Of a stretch of 6,044 nt of DNA, positions 1 to 5,151 are shown piece after piece. The notes under the pieces were generated by a model that had not been told where the DNA came from, did not search any database, and worked only from the letters and a program-made list of their open reading frames with translations. The stretch is from Bacilli bacterium. Its GTDB lineage: Bacteria > Bacillota_I > Bacilli_A > RF39 > UBA660. The DNA lies in contig CAAFVA010000003.1 of assembly GCA_900766325.1 (NCBI GenBank), positions 1 through 6,044 on the forward strand. Reading direction: 5' to 3'. The translations under genes were made by a program, and so were the position numbers. Positions within the stretch are counted from its first letter, which is position 1. Every line of letters begins with the position of its first letter.

Positions 1-34
1 AATTTATGATAATTTTAAGTAAGGATGTGTTAGA

Positions 35-1471
35 ATGAATGATAATCAGGTAAAAGAAATAACGAATAGAGATGTGGATTTTGCCAAGTGGTACACAGAC
101 GTAGTTAAAAAAGCGGACTTAGTAGATTATTCTTCTGTTAAAGGAAGCATGATAATAAGACCATACGGATATGCCATTTGGGAAAACATGCAAAGTATAT
201 TAGATAAGAAGTTTAAAAGTACTAATCATGAAAACGTACAGATGCCTATGTTTATACCAGAAAGCCTTTTAAATGTAGAAAAAGAACACGTTTTAGGCTT
301 CGCACCAGAAGTAGCTTGGGTAACTTACGGAGGTAATAATAAACTAGAAGAAAGAATGTGTGTAAGGCCTACTTCTGAAACTTTATTTTGTGAACATTTT
401 AAAAAAATAATTAAGTCATACCGCAACTTACCCGTTTTATATAACCAGTGGTGTACGATCGTTAGATGGGAAAAAACAACAAGACCGTTCTTAAGAAGTC
501 GTGAGATTTTATGGCAAGAAGGACACACCATGCATGCTACTGAAAAAGAAGCTAAAGAAGAAACTTTAAGAATGCTTAAAATATACGAGGACTTTCAAAA
601 AAACATTCTTGCAATACCTGTTTTTACTGGTAAAAAAACCGATAAAGAAAAGTTTGCGGGAGCAGAAGAAACTTATGCGATAGAAGCCATGATGTATGAT
701 GGTATTGCCCTTCAAAACGCAACTTCACATTATTTTGGCCAAGGTTTTGCAAAAGCATTTGATATTAAGTTTTTAGATAAAGATAACAAGTTAAAATATC
801 CTTATCAAACATCCTGGGGATGTACAACTAGAATGATAGGAGCGCTTGTTATGGTTCATGGGGATAACAGAGGATTAGTCCTACCTCCTAGAATAGCACC
901 ATATAAAGTGATTATAATTCCTATTTCTTTTGATGAGGAGATAAATAAAACGGTAGATTCTATAAAAGAAGAGTTAAGTGATTCACTAATTACTTATAAA
1001 ATAGATGATTCCAATAAAACTCCTGGATTTAAGTTTGCTGAGGCCGAAGTTAAAGGATACCCTATTAGAATAGAGGTTGGAAAACGTGATTTAAAAGAAG
1101 GCTTGGTTACAATAGTAAGACGTGATACTTTAGAGAAAATAAAAGTACCTACCGATGAGGCGGCAATGAAGGTTAACGAACTTTTAATAAATATTCAAAA
1201 TGATATGTATGAAAGAGCCTTAAAAAGACGCGATAGCATGATATATCAAGCATCTTGCTATGAGGAAATGACAAAGATTGCAAAAGAAAATCAAGGCTTT
1301 ATCTTTACTAACTGGTGTGGTAATGAAGAGTGCGAAAACAAAATAAAAGATGATTTAGGATTAAAATCAAGATGCATTCCTTTTGAAGGTGCAGAACCTG
1401 ATGGTAATAAAACATGTGTGTGTTGTGGTAAAAAGGCAACAACAAAAATATACTGGGCTAAACAATATTAA
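35..1471 (+). CDS. proS: Prolyl-tRNA synthetase, archaeal/eukaryotic type (ProS type 3)
   Basis: Class II aminoacyl-tRNA synthetase that charges tRNA-Pro with proline using ATP in the cytoplasm. The 478-residue length and architecture are those of the short ProS form without the editing insertion found in the classical bacterial enzyme. Visible landmarks are the N-terminal DFAKWY stretch (about 15-20), the proline-binding RPTSET loop (111-116), the class II motif 2 region with VRWE and RPFLRSREILWQEGH (about 143-163), motif 3 around SWGCTTRMIGALVMVHGD and GLVLPPRIAP (260-289), an anticodon-binding domain (about 290-400), and a C-terminal zinc-type domain with Cys428, Cys433, Cys461 and Cys464, ending in the typical aromatic tail YWAKQY. 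Cys463 gives an extra cysteine (CVCCGK). The ATG at 35 is preceded by AAGGA at 21-25, nine bases away, and no in-frame earlier start is visible. The gene is followed directly by its own terminator. Only 34 upstream bases are present, so a T-box leader can neither be seen nor excluded. Confidence 0.98.
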   Translation: MNDNQVKEITNRDVDFAKWYTDVVKKADLVDYSSVKGSMIIRPYGYAIWENMQSILDKKFKSTNHENVQMPMFIPESLLNVEKEHVLGFAPEVAWVTYGGNNKLEERMCVRPTSETLFCEHFKKIIKSYRNLPVLYNQWCTIVRWEKTTRPFLRSREILWQEGHTMHATEKEAKEETLRMLKIYEDFQKNILAIPVFTGKKTDKEKFAGAEETYAIEAMMYDGIALQNATSHYFGQGFAKAFDIKFLDKDNKLKYPYQTSWGCTTRMIGALVMVHGDNRGLVLPPRIAPYKVIIIPISFDEEINKTVDSIKEELSDSLITYKIDDSNKTPGFKFAEAEVKGYPIRIEVGKRDLKEGLVTIVRRDTLEKIKVPTDEAAMKVNELLINIQNDMYERALKRRDSMIYQASCYEEMTKIAKENQGFIFTNWCGNEECENKIKDDLGLKSRCIPFEGAEPDGNKTCVCCGKKATTKIYWAKQY

Positions 1472-1499
1472 GCTTATGAATAAATCATAAGTTTTTTTA
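1470..1499 (+). terminator. Rho-independent terminator of proS
   Basis: The arms GCTTATGA (1472-1479) and TCATAAGT (1485-1492) pair over 8 bp, with one G-T wobble and a five-base loop. A run of T follows (1492-1498). The hairpin begins at the proS stop codon, so it ends that transcript and probably separates proS from the next gene. Confidence 0.85.
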
Positions 1500-1528
1500 T
1501 CTTGAGTATGATATTAATGGTGATATAA

Positions 1529-1972
1529 ATGTTAACAGCGGAATATGAGCAATCATACATTAGCTCTTTTGCAAAAATCTTTGCTATTTTAAAAGAAGAA
1601 TATGAATGTGTGGTAAAACAAGGTGAACGTGAAAATTTTGAAATAGAAATAAAAAGTATAAATAATGAAGAAATAAAAGATTACTTAAGCATTTGTTTTC
1701 AAAAACAAAATGGTTCCTTAATAATAGTCTCTTCTAAAAACATAAATGAAGAAATAATAAAGAAGCTAGTAAAAGACGTATCAATTGCTTTAAACATAAG
1801 TCCTTTAGCCAGCTATAACTTTAAAGATTTAAGGGATTACGTAATATATCACTTTTCTTATGTTATGGAAAACGTACTTATTGATAATAAGAAGATAATT
1901 AATGACTTGAAAGTAAGTAACCAAATAGAAAATTTAGATTTTAATATTAGCATTAATCCGTTTATATATTAA
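1529..1972 (+). CDS. Hypothetical protein, 147 residues, family not recognised
   Basis: I do not recognise this protein. It reads as soluble and cytoplasmic: no signal peptide, no membrane segment, no cysteine cluster and no obvious catalytic motif. The N-terminal part (about 4-30) looks helical with Tyr, Phe and Glu. It is followed by alternating strand-like stretches (FEIEIKSI at 37-44, SLIIVSS at 63-69), an amphipathic helix (about 73-88), and a helical stretch rich in Tyr and Val (about 97-117). The start ATG is supported by GGTGAT at 1519-1524, four bases upstream, a match to the 5' side of the 16S anti-Shine-Dalgarno tail. It lies 57 bases after proS, beyond the proS terminator, and converges on the spore-coat operon. 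No good promoter is visible in that gap, so readthrough or a promoter inside proS is possible. Normal codon use and the ribosome site argue that it is a real gene. Confidence 0.75.
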   Translation: MLTAEYEQSYISSFAKIFAILKEEYECVVKQGERENFEIEIKSINNEEIKDYLSICFQKQNGSLIIVSSKNINEEIIKKLVKDVSIALNISPLASYNFKDLRDYVIYHFSYVMENVLIDNKKIINDLKVSNQIENLDFNISINPFIY

Positions 1973-2001
1973 AAAACTTACGAGTTAAACCCGCAAGTCT
2001 T
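1973..2001 (-). terminator. Terminator between convergent genes, best suited to the cotJ operon
   Basis: The arms ACTTACG (1976-1982) and CGCAAGT (1992-1998) form a hairpin. On the minus strand every position pairs, using one G-U wobble where the plus strand has an A-C mismatch. Flanking bases extend the minus-strand stem to about 1973-2001, and the 3' arm then contains the U run, with AT-rich sequence after it. On the plus strand the stem is weaker but is followed by CTTTTATTT, so it may also end transcription of the 147-residue gene. Confidence 0.65.
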
Positions 2002-2565
2002 TTATTTATAATAATATTTAGCTTTATATTCATCTGATAATTCTTTAAACCTGTTATAGTGAACTATCTCTCTTTGTCTAAGCCACAAAAGTGGACCGGT
2101 AATATCTGGATCATCTGATAAATCGATTAGATGCTCATATATTGCACGTGCCTTTTGTTCAGCGGCCAAGTCCTCTTCTAAATCAGCTACGGGATCTCCT
2201 GTTGTTGATATGTAAGTTGCCGTCCAAGCAACCCCATTAGAATCAGTTGGAAATAAAGCTAAGCCATGCTCGGTATAGTTTCCCTCTAATCCTGCCGCTT
2301 TTAACTCTTCAGGGGTTGCTCCTTTCATCATTTGGTATACCATCGTGCAAATCATTTCAACGTGAGCAAGTTCTTCAGTTCCAATGTCATTTAAAAGGGC
2401 TCTTCCCTTTGCATCTGGCATCGTGTATCTTTGGTTTAAGTATCTAAGGGCAGCTCCAAGTTCACCTTGAGCACCACCGTACTGACTTATAACGGCCTTT
2501 GCCATTTTCAAATTCTTTTTCTTTATGTTAATTGGATATTGTAATTTTTTTGAATACTTCCACAT
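2002..2565 (-). CDS. cotJC: Spore coat protein CotJC, manganese-catalase-like
   Basis: Component of the CotJ assembly of the bacterial spore coat, a four-helix-bundle ferritin-like protein related to dimanganese catalases. The 187 residues cover the full family length. The start resembles B. subtilis CotJC closely, with KKLQYP (6-11), SQYGGAQGELGAALRYLNQRY split across 27-47, then DIGTEELAHVEMI (60-72), GDPVADL (123-129), AAEQKARA (134-141) and REIVHYNRF (165-173). Candidate metal ligands are Glu35, Glu65, His68, Glu136 and His169; the E-x-x-H pair and the 33-residue spacing of the last pair match what I recall of Lactiplantibacillus manganese catalase. The ATG has an unusual all-G ribosome site, GGGGGGA (2571-2577), six bases away. 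Only 11 bases separate it from the upstream CotJA/CotJB-like gene, so the two are one operon, expected to be transcribed in the mother cell during sporulation. Confidence 0.95.
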   Translation of the reverse strand: MWKYSKKLQYPINIKKKNLKMAKAVISQYGGAQGELGAALRYLNQRYTMPDAKGRALLNDIGTEELAHVEMICTMVYQMMKGATPEELKAAGLEGNYTEHGLALFPTDSNGVAWTATYISTTGDPVADLEEDLAAEQKARAIYEHLIDLSDDPDITGPLLWLRQREIVHYNRFKELSDEYKAKYYYK

Positions 2566-2576
2566 GTTTATCCCCC

Positions 2577-3089
2577 CTATTCATTCCATGGCCAAGGATT
2601 TTCTATCCAAGCCCAAGGTGTCATGCTAAGACCTTCGTTATCGGATAAATCAACTGGACCATATTTCCTTTCATAAGCATCATTAAGCATTTTCTCCTGC
2701 TTATTATATTCATTGTACATTTTTATTGCATTAGCATCATTCGGATGAGTATCTAGATATAAATTAATATCATGGGCTGCAAACGCCATTTCTTGTAAAT
2801 TATATAAATCTCTTTCTCGTTCGCTATTTACCTTTGGTGTGGTATAAGTCATATTTTTATATGGAATATAGCTTCCAGCTTCCATGTTACCTCTTAAAAA
2901 ACCTTCCTCAGGGCTTAAAAACTTGCCTTTGTTTACCTTACTTTGATTATTATTAAAGCCAGCATTTGTTTCCGTGTTGTTAAGCATGTTCATTTGCGTA
3001 TATAAATTAGTACTATTTGGCATAACGGCAGGCATCATAAAAGTTCTAAAAAGAATATCATCCATACCATACGTATAATTATTTGTCAT
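2577..3089 (-). CDS. CotJA-CotJB fusion-like spore coat protein
   Basis: A 170-residue spore-coat protein that appears to join two proteins usually encoded separately in cotJ operons. Residues 1-56 are a low-complexity, Asn/Met/Thr-rich lead with no recognised domain. Residues about 57-80 (KFLSPEEGFLRGNM, then YIPYKN) fit the conserved core of CotJA, which has a P-x-E-x-G-F-x-x-G pattern followed by a Pro-Tyr or Pro-Phe end. Residues about 87-170 fit CotJB: LQEMAFAAHDINLYLDTHP (98-116), NEYNKQEKMLNDAYERKYGP (126-145) and the Trp-rich end PWAWIENPWPW. No separate CotJA gene lies upstream. The ATG has a near-perfect AGGAGGT (3096-3102) six bases away, and the stop codon overlaps the G-run ribosome site of cotJC. 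The CotJB half is confident; assignment of the CotJA half rests on a short motif. Confidence 0.85.
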   Translation of the reverse strand: MTNNYTYGMDDILFRTFMMPAVMPNSTNLYTQMNMLNNTETNAGFNNNQSKVNKGKFLSPEEGFLRGNMEAGSYIPYKNMTYTTPKVNSERERDLYNLQEMAFAAHDINLYLDTHPNDANAIKMYNEYNKQEKMLNDAYERKYGPVDLSDNEGLSMTPWAWIENPWPWNE

Positions 3090-3095
3090 TTTCTT

Positions 3096-3102
3096 ACCTC
3101 CT
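3096..3102 (-). promoter_or_regulatory. Strong ribosome binding site of the cotJ operon
   Basis: AGGAGGT on the minus strand, six bases before the ATG at 3089, complementary to the 16S rRNA tail over seven bases. It fixes the start of the CotJA/CotJB-like gene. Confidence 0.85.
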
Positions 3103-3137
3103 AGCCTATTATATACATCTAAAGGCTATGGTGTATG
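3102..3137 (-). promoter_or_regulatory. Leader hairpin and possible sporulation -10 element before the cotJ operon
   Basis: TAGCCT (minus strand, 3128-3123) and AGGCTA (3107-3102) form a 6-bp inverted repeat with a 15-base AT-rich loop that ends on the first base of the ribosome site. Just upstream, CATACACC (minus strand, 3137-3130) resembles the -10 of mother-cell sigma-E promoters (CATACANT). No convincing -35 is present at the expected distance, so the promoter assignment is tentative. Confidence 0.3.
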
Positions 3138-3278
3138 GGTAATAAACTAAAAAGCTGTTAATAAAAATTTTATTTAAGATATTTCATAAAAAAGTATCAA
3201 GATGCATATAATAACTATATAAATCAATAATTATAGTTCAAAAAAATTAACGGAATTTATGTTTTTCTTGGAAGGCTA

Positions 3279-3306
3279 TTGACAATACTTTAAAAATAAG
3301 TATAAT
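3279..3306 (+). promoter_or_regulatory. Consensus sigma-A promoter of tRNA-Gly
   Basis: TTGACA (3279-3284) and TATAAT (3301-3306), both perfect consensus hexamers, are separated by 16 bases. The predicted transcript starts near 3313, about a dozen bases before the mature tRNA 5' end, as expected for a highly expressed stable RNA. Confidence 0.9.
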
Positions 3307-3324
3307 TAAAAATGCCTACTTGAT

Positions 3325-3398
3325 GCAGGTGTAGTTTAATGGTAGAACCACAGCCTTCCAAGCTGTATACGGGAGTTCGATTCTCCTCACCTGCTCCA
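3325..3398 (+). tRNA. tRNA-Gly, anticodon TCC
   Basis: A complete 74-base tRNA. The acceptor arms GCAGGTG (3325-3331) and CACCTGC (3388-3394) pair over 7 bp, followed by discriminator T3395 and an encoded CCA (3396-3398). The D-arm is GTTTAATGGTAGAAC (3334-3348). The anticodon stem is ACAGC (3350-3354) with GCTGT (3362-3366), and the loop CTTCCAA carries anticodon TCC at 3357-3359. The T-arm is GGAG, TTCGATT, CTCC. It reads GGA and, by wobble, other GGN codons. It has its own promoter and terminator, so it is a single-gene transcription unit. Part of it (3344-3375) recurs in inverted orientation 71 bases further right. Confidence 0.97.
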
Positions 3399-3407
3399 TA
3401 TAAAAGT

Positions 3408-3436
3408 AACAGACTAATTATTAGTCTGTTTTTTTA
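3408..3436 (+). terminator. Rho-independent terminator of tRNA-Gly
   Basis: AACAGACTAA (3408-3417) and TTAGTCTGTT (3421-3430) form a perfect 10-bp stem with a three-base loop, followed by a T run through about 3435. It lies ten bases after the CCA. The complementary strand also forms the stem but has a poorer U tract (ACTTTTAT). Confidence 0.92.
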
Positions 3437-3445
3437 TACTTGTTG

Positions 3446-3477
3446 CTCCCGTATACAGCATAGGAACGATGTGGTTC
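3446..3477 (-). repeat. Inverted partial copy of the tRNA-Gly gene
   Basis: On the minus strand 3459-3446 reads GCTGTATACGGGAG, identical over 14 bases to tRNA positions 3362-3375 (anticodon 3' stem, variable loop, start of the T-arm). The similarity continues with differences: minus-strand 3477-3470 (GAACCACA) equals tRNA 3345-3352, and the bases between differ at a few positions with one inserted base. The copy stops before the T-loop and lacks acceptor and D-arms, so it cannot be a working tRNA. It may be a relic of an integration site or of a rearrangement at this tRNA. The transcribed plus strand would be antisense to the tRNA, but no promoter for it is visible. Confidence 0.75.
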
Positions 3478-3510
3478 GTGTCTATATAAAGATCGAGACA
3501 TATAGCGTTC
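3464..3510. repeat. Nested inverted repeats of unknown role
   Basis: GAACG (3464-3468) pairs with CGTTC (3506-3510), enclosing GTGTCT (3478-3483) against AGACAT (3496-3501, one wobble). An alternative inner stem is CTATAT (3482-3487) with ATATAG (3500-3505), and GAAC/GTTC (3464-3467, 3474-3477) is a third option. The stretch is less AT-rich than its surroundings. It could be a structured RNA, a protein-binding site or debris; I recognise no known family. Confidence 0.35.
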
Positions 3511-3533
3511 ATTCATATTCTCAATTATATCAT

Positions 3534-3857
3534 TTAACTTATATATAAATTTACTTGTTTATTTCGAAATTTATTTTTTTCCAAATCAGATTCTATATAA
3601 TTTGTATTCTCTTTTATATCTAAAAATTCCAAAACAAATGGATCTTTAACTAGATCTTTATTTGTCTTTAAAATTTGTCCTTTTTCAGATAGTTCCAATA
3701 CTTTTTCTTTATCAGCAGATAATGATAGTCTTTCGTATAATAATGAATCTCTTTGTCTTTGAAGTTCTCTTACACACCATCTAGAGTTTATACATCCATT
3801 TATATAGAATTTTCTTTTGGGTTCCTCTTCTATTTTTATTATTTCTTTAAGTTTCAT
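3534..3857 (-). pseudogene. Truncated YhcG-type (DUF1016) PDDEXK nuclease remnant
   Basis: The 107-residue reading frame matches the helical N-terminal domain of DUF1016/YhcG proteins: FYINGCINSRWCVRELQRQ (17-35), SLLYERLSLSADKEKVLELS (38-57), KDPFVLEFLDI (71-81) and ESDLE (89-93). Full-length members have the LSWSHY segment before this region and a C-terminal PDDEXK nuclease domain after it. Both are missing: similarity begins at the start codon and stops at residue 93, after which a short unrelated tail KNKFRNKQVNLYIS runs to the stop. The catalytic domain is not found in any frame further along, so nuclease activity cannot remain. A fair ribosome site (GGGTGA, 3864-3869) lies six bases before the ATG and an extended -10 promoter lies further upstream, so the fragment may still be expressed. 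It is most likely a deletion relic of a mobile or defence-associated gene. Confidence 0.8.
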
Positions 3858-3954
3858 ATTAATTCACCCATATCATCATTAGGTACTAACATACAATTAC
3901 CTTGTAGTTCCATTTTTCAGTTATTCCCATCATTTCTTTAACAAATTTTAACCC
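3854..3954 (-). pseudogene. Short overlapping reading frames, possible gene debris
   Basis: Two minus-strand frames lie upstream of the DUF1016 fragment. One, at 3954-3886, encodes 22 residues (GLKFVKEMMGITEKWNYK and four more) without a clear start. The other, at 3913-3854, encodes 19 residues (MELQGNCMLVPNDDMGELI), and its TGA overlaps the ATG of the DUF1016 fragment as ATGA. Joined by a frameshift near 3913 they would form one longer stretch that looks protein-like in composition. I recognise no family. They could be a frameshifted fragment of the gene that once preceded the nuclease, a small leader peptide, or chance. Confidence 0.3.
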
Positions 3955-3995
3955 TCACACACAGTTATAATTTTTATTTAATTATCCTTTTCTAC

Positions 3996-4004
3996 ATTAT
4001 ACCA
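3996..4004 (-). promoter_or_regulatory. Extended -10 promoter before the DUF1016 remnant
   Basis: Minus-strand TGGTATAAT is a perfect TGnTATAAT extended -10. No TTGACA-like -35 is evident 16-18 bases upstream, which is tolerable for extended -10 promoters. It would give a leader of about 130 bases before the ATG at 3857, containing the short frames described above. Confidence 0.5.
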
Positions 4005-4051
4005 AATCTGTACTATGCCTTCTCGCTCTTTAACTACTATCTTTGAGTATT
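4005..4051. other. Intergenic gap between HD gene and DUF1016 remnant
   Basis: I see no stem-loop terminator after the HD gene on the minus strand. The HD transcript may therefore read through into the remnant. Confidence 0.5.
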
Positions 4052-5113
4052 TTATTTATAAGGTTTAAAATCAAAGTCAAATCCCGTGTATTTAGATGAC
4101 TTAAAGTTTAGAAAATCATCTATATCCATTTTGGCAGATTCTGATATTTCATTTATTCTTTTTACACCAGCATTATCCATTACTAAAGGAATGATGTATC
4201 TTCTTTTTGGATAAACACTTATACAGTATTTATCAGTAACTAAAGTATCGCTTTTATATACGTCGGTAGAATTTTGAAATTTTAAAAAATTATCTCTAAT
4301 GTATTTATCGTCACAATTTTTTATTTTTTCAATTATTTCTTTTTCTTTTAAATTATATAAATCATCAACCGTTAAATATCCTTTAACGTTCATAGATTTT
4401 ACAATGTCCGCTAAAAACTGCATACAAGTTTTATCTTTATCTTGAATCCATGCAGGCCATAACTTTGATACCTTATGGATGTACTTTTCACAAACATCTT
4501 TATGTTTAAATCCTAATTCATCTATTTTATCTTCATTTTTTAAAATTACAACATCATTATATACCTTTTTTATTTCATCTAAACTCCATACTCTAAAAAA
4601 CGTTAATCCTGATGAAAAATTATATTCAAATCTATCTGCCGATAACTTTGGTGTATCATTATCTGCAATTGGATAAATTTTATAATCACAAACCTCTTCT
4701 AACTTTATGTTATCTCGTTTTAACAGCTTCATTATTTTTTTAGAATTTTTTATTATATCAAAAGTTCTTTCTTCGGTTGATTCTTGTTTTTTATAATCAC
4801 CATTCATAAAGTCTATACAATGTTTAAATGCAGGAGTTGCAATATCGTGAAATAATCCCGCTAAAGCCTGTTTTTTATCATGTGTGAAATGCCATATGAT
4901 AAGTGCAACCGCAACACTATGATCAAGGTTAGAATACCAATATTTAACATCAAAGCATTTAGTATAATCAAGCCCACAACTTAAGCTAATGGTACTTAAT
5001 CTTTTCATTTCAGGTGTATCAATGTAATCTAGCAGCCATTTTGGAAACTCCGGTGATAAAATTTTAAAATATGCTTTTACTTCGTCATTTAAGTTTTCTA
5101 AATATCCATTCAT
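4052..5113 (-). CDS. HD-domain phosphohydrolase, dGTPase/SAMHD1-like
   Basis: A 353-residue cytoplasmic protein with a metal-dependent HD phosphohydrolase domain in its first half. The H...HD...D set is His65 in LDHSVAVA, His89-Asp90 in LAGLFHDIATPAFKH, and Asp160 in KLSADRFEY. The sequence around these (HSVAVA, LAGLFHDI-x-x-P-x-x-x-H, ADRFEY) resembles deoxynucleotide triphosphohydrolases and SAMHD1-like enzymes more than cyclic-di-GMP or stringent-response HD enzymes. Conserved-looking QESTEERT (110-117) and IADN (149-152) lie between. The C-terminal half (about 200-353) is Lys/Asp-rich and holds no domain I recognise. The substrate is not provable from sequence; a nucleotide or phosphate ester is the natural guess. 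The ATG at 5113 is the first start after an in-frame TGA. The best ribosome site, AGGAAGGA (5128-5135), is 14 bases away, an unusually long spacing. An extended -10 promoter lies just upstream, and the gene diverges from the acyltransferase. Confidence 0.85.
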   Translation of the reverse strand: MNGYLENLNDEVKAYFKILSPEFPKWLLDYIDTPEMKRLSTISLSCGLDYTKCFDVKYWYSNLDHSVAVALIIWHFTHDKKQALAGLFHDIATPAFKHCIDFMNGDYKKQESTEERTFDIIKNSKKIMKLLKRDNIKLEEVCDYKIYPIADNDTPKLSADRFEYNFSSGLTFFRVWSLDEIKKVYNDVVILKNEDKIDELGFKHKDVCEKYIHKVSKLWPAWIQDKDKTCMQFLADIVKSMNVKGYLTVDDLYNLKEKEIIEKIKNCDDKYIRDNFLKFQNSTDVYKSDTLVTDKYCISVYPKRRYIIPLVMDNAGVKRINEISESAKMDIDDFLNFKSSKYTGFDFDFKPYK

Positions 5114-5142
5114 TACTACAAGTCAAATCCTTCCTATGATCA

Positions 5143-5151
5143 ATTATACCA
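5143..5151 (-). promoter_or_regulatory. Extended -10 promoter of the HD gene
   Basis: Minus-strand TGGTATAAT matches the extended -10 consensus exactly; no clear -35 is seen. Transcription would start near 5136, which puts the AGGAAGGA ribosome site at the very 5' end of the mRNA. The same nine bases occur at 3996-4004. Confidence 0.55.

Noticed and set aside
325..531. Minus-strand 68-codon frame inside proS
   Set aside because: It lies fully within the conserved catalytic core of proS, with no ribosome site or protein similarity.
1502..1529. TTGAGT and TATAAA, 16 bases apart, as a promoter for the 147-residue gene
   Set aside because: The -10 would overlap the start codon, so transcription would begin inside the gene, and the hexamers are weak.
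2247..2447. Plus-strand 66-codon frame opposite cotJC
   Set aside because: Shadow of the well-supported cotJC gene; no ribosome site.
3160..3176. AATAAAAATTTTATT near-palindrome in the gap between cotJ and tRNA-Gly
   Set aside because: Pure A/T sequence in an AT-rich gap forms such palindromes by chance; no T-run context or neighbouring motif supports a function.
3105..3278. Search for a small gene or riboswitch between the cotJ operon and the tRNA promoter
   Set aside because: No reading frame with a ribosome site and no conserved aptamer-like pattern could be seen.
3339..3548. Plus-strand 69-codon reading frame across tRNA-Gly
   Set aside because: It begins inside the tRNA D-arm and runs through the T-arm and terminator. 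The RFSSPAP-like peptide is the familiar artefact of translating tRNA genes.
3753..3941. Plus-strand 62-codon frame opposite the DUF1016 fragment
   Set aside because: Phe/Ser/Tyr-rich composition from the complement of a Lys/Glu-rich gene; no ribosome site, and the minus-strand frame has clear family similarity.
4479..4676. Plus-strand 65-codon frame opposite the HD gene
   Set aside because: Shadow of the HD hydrolase, which has an intact motif set in the other strand.
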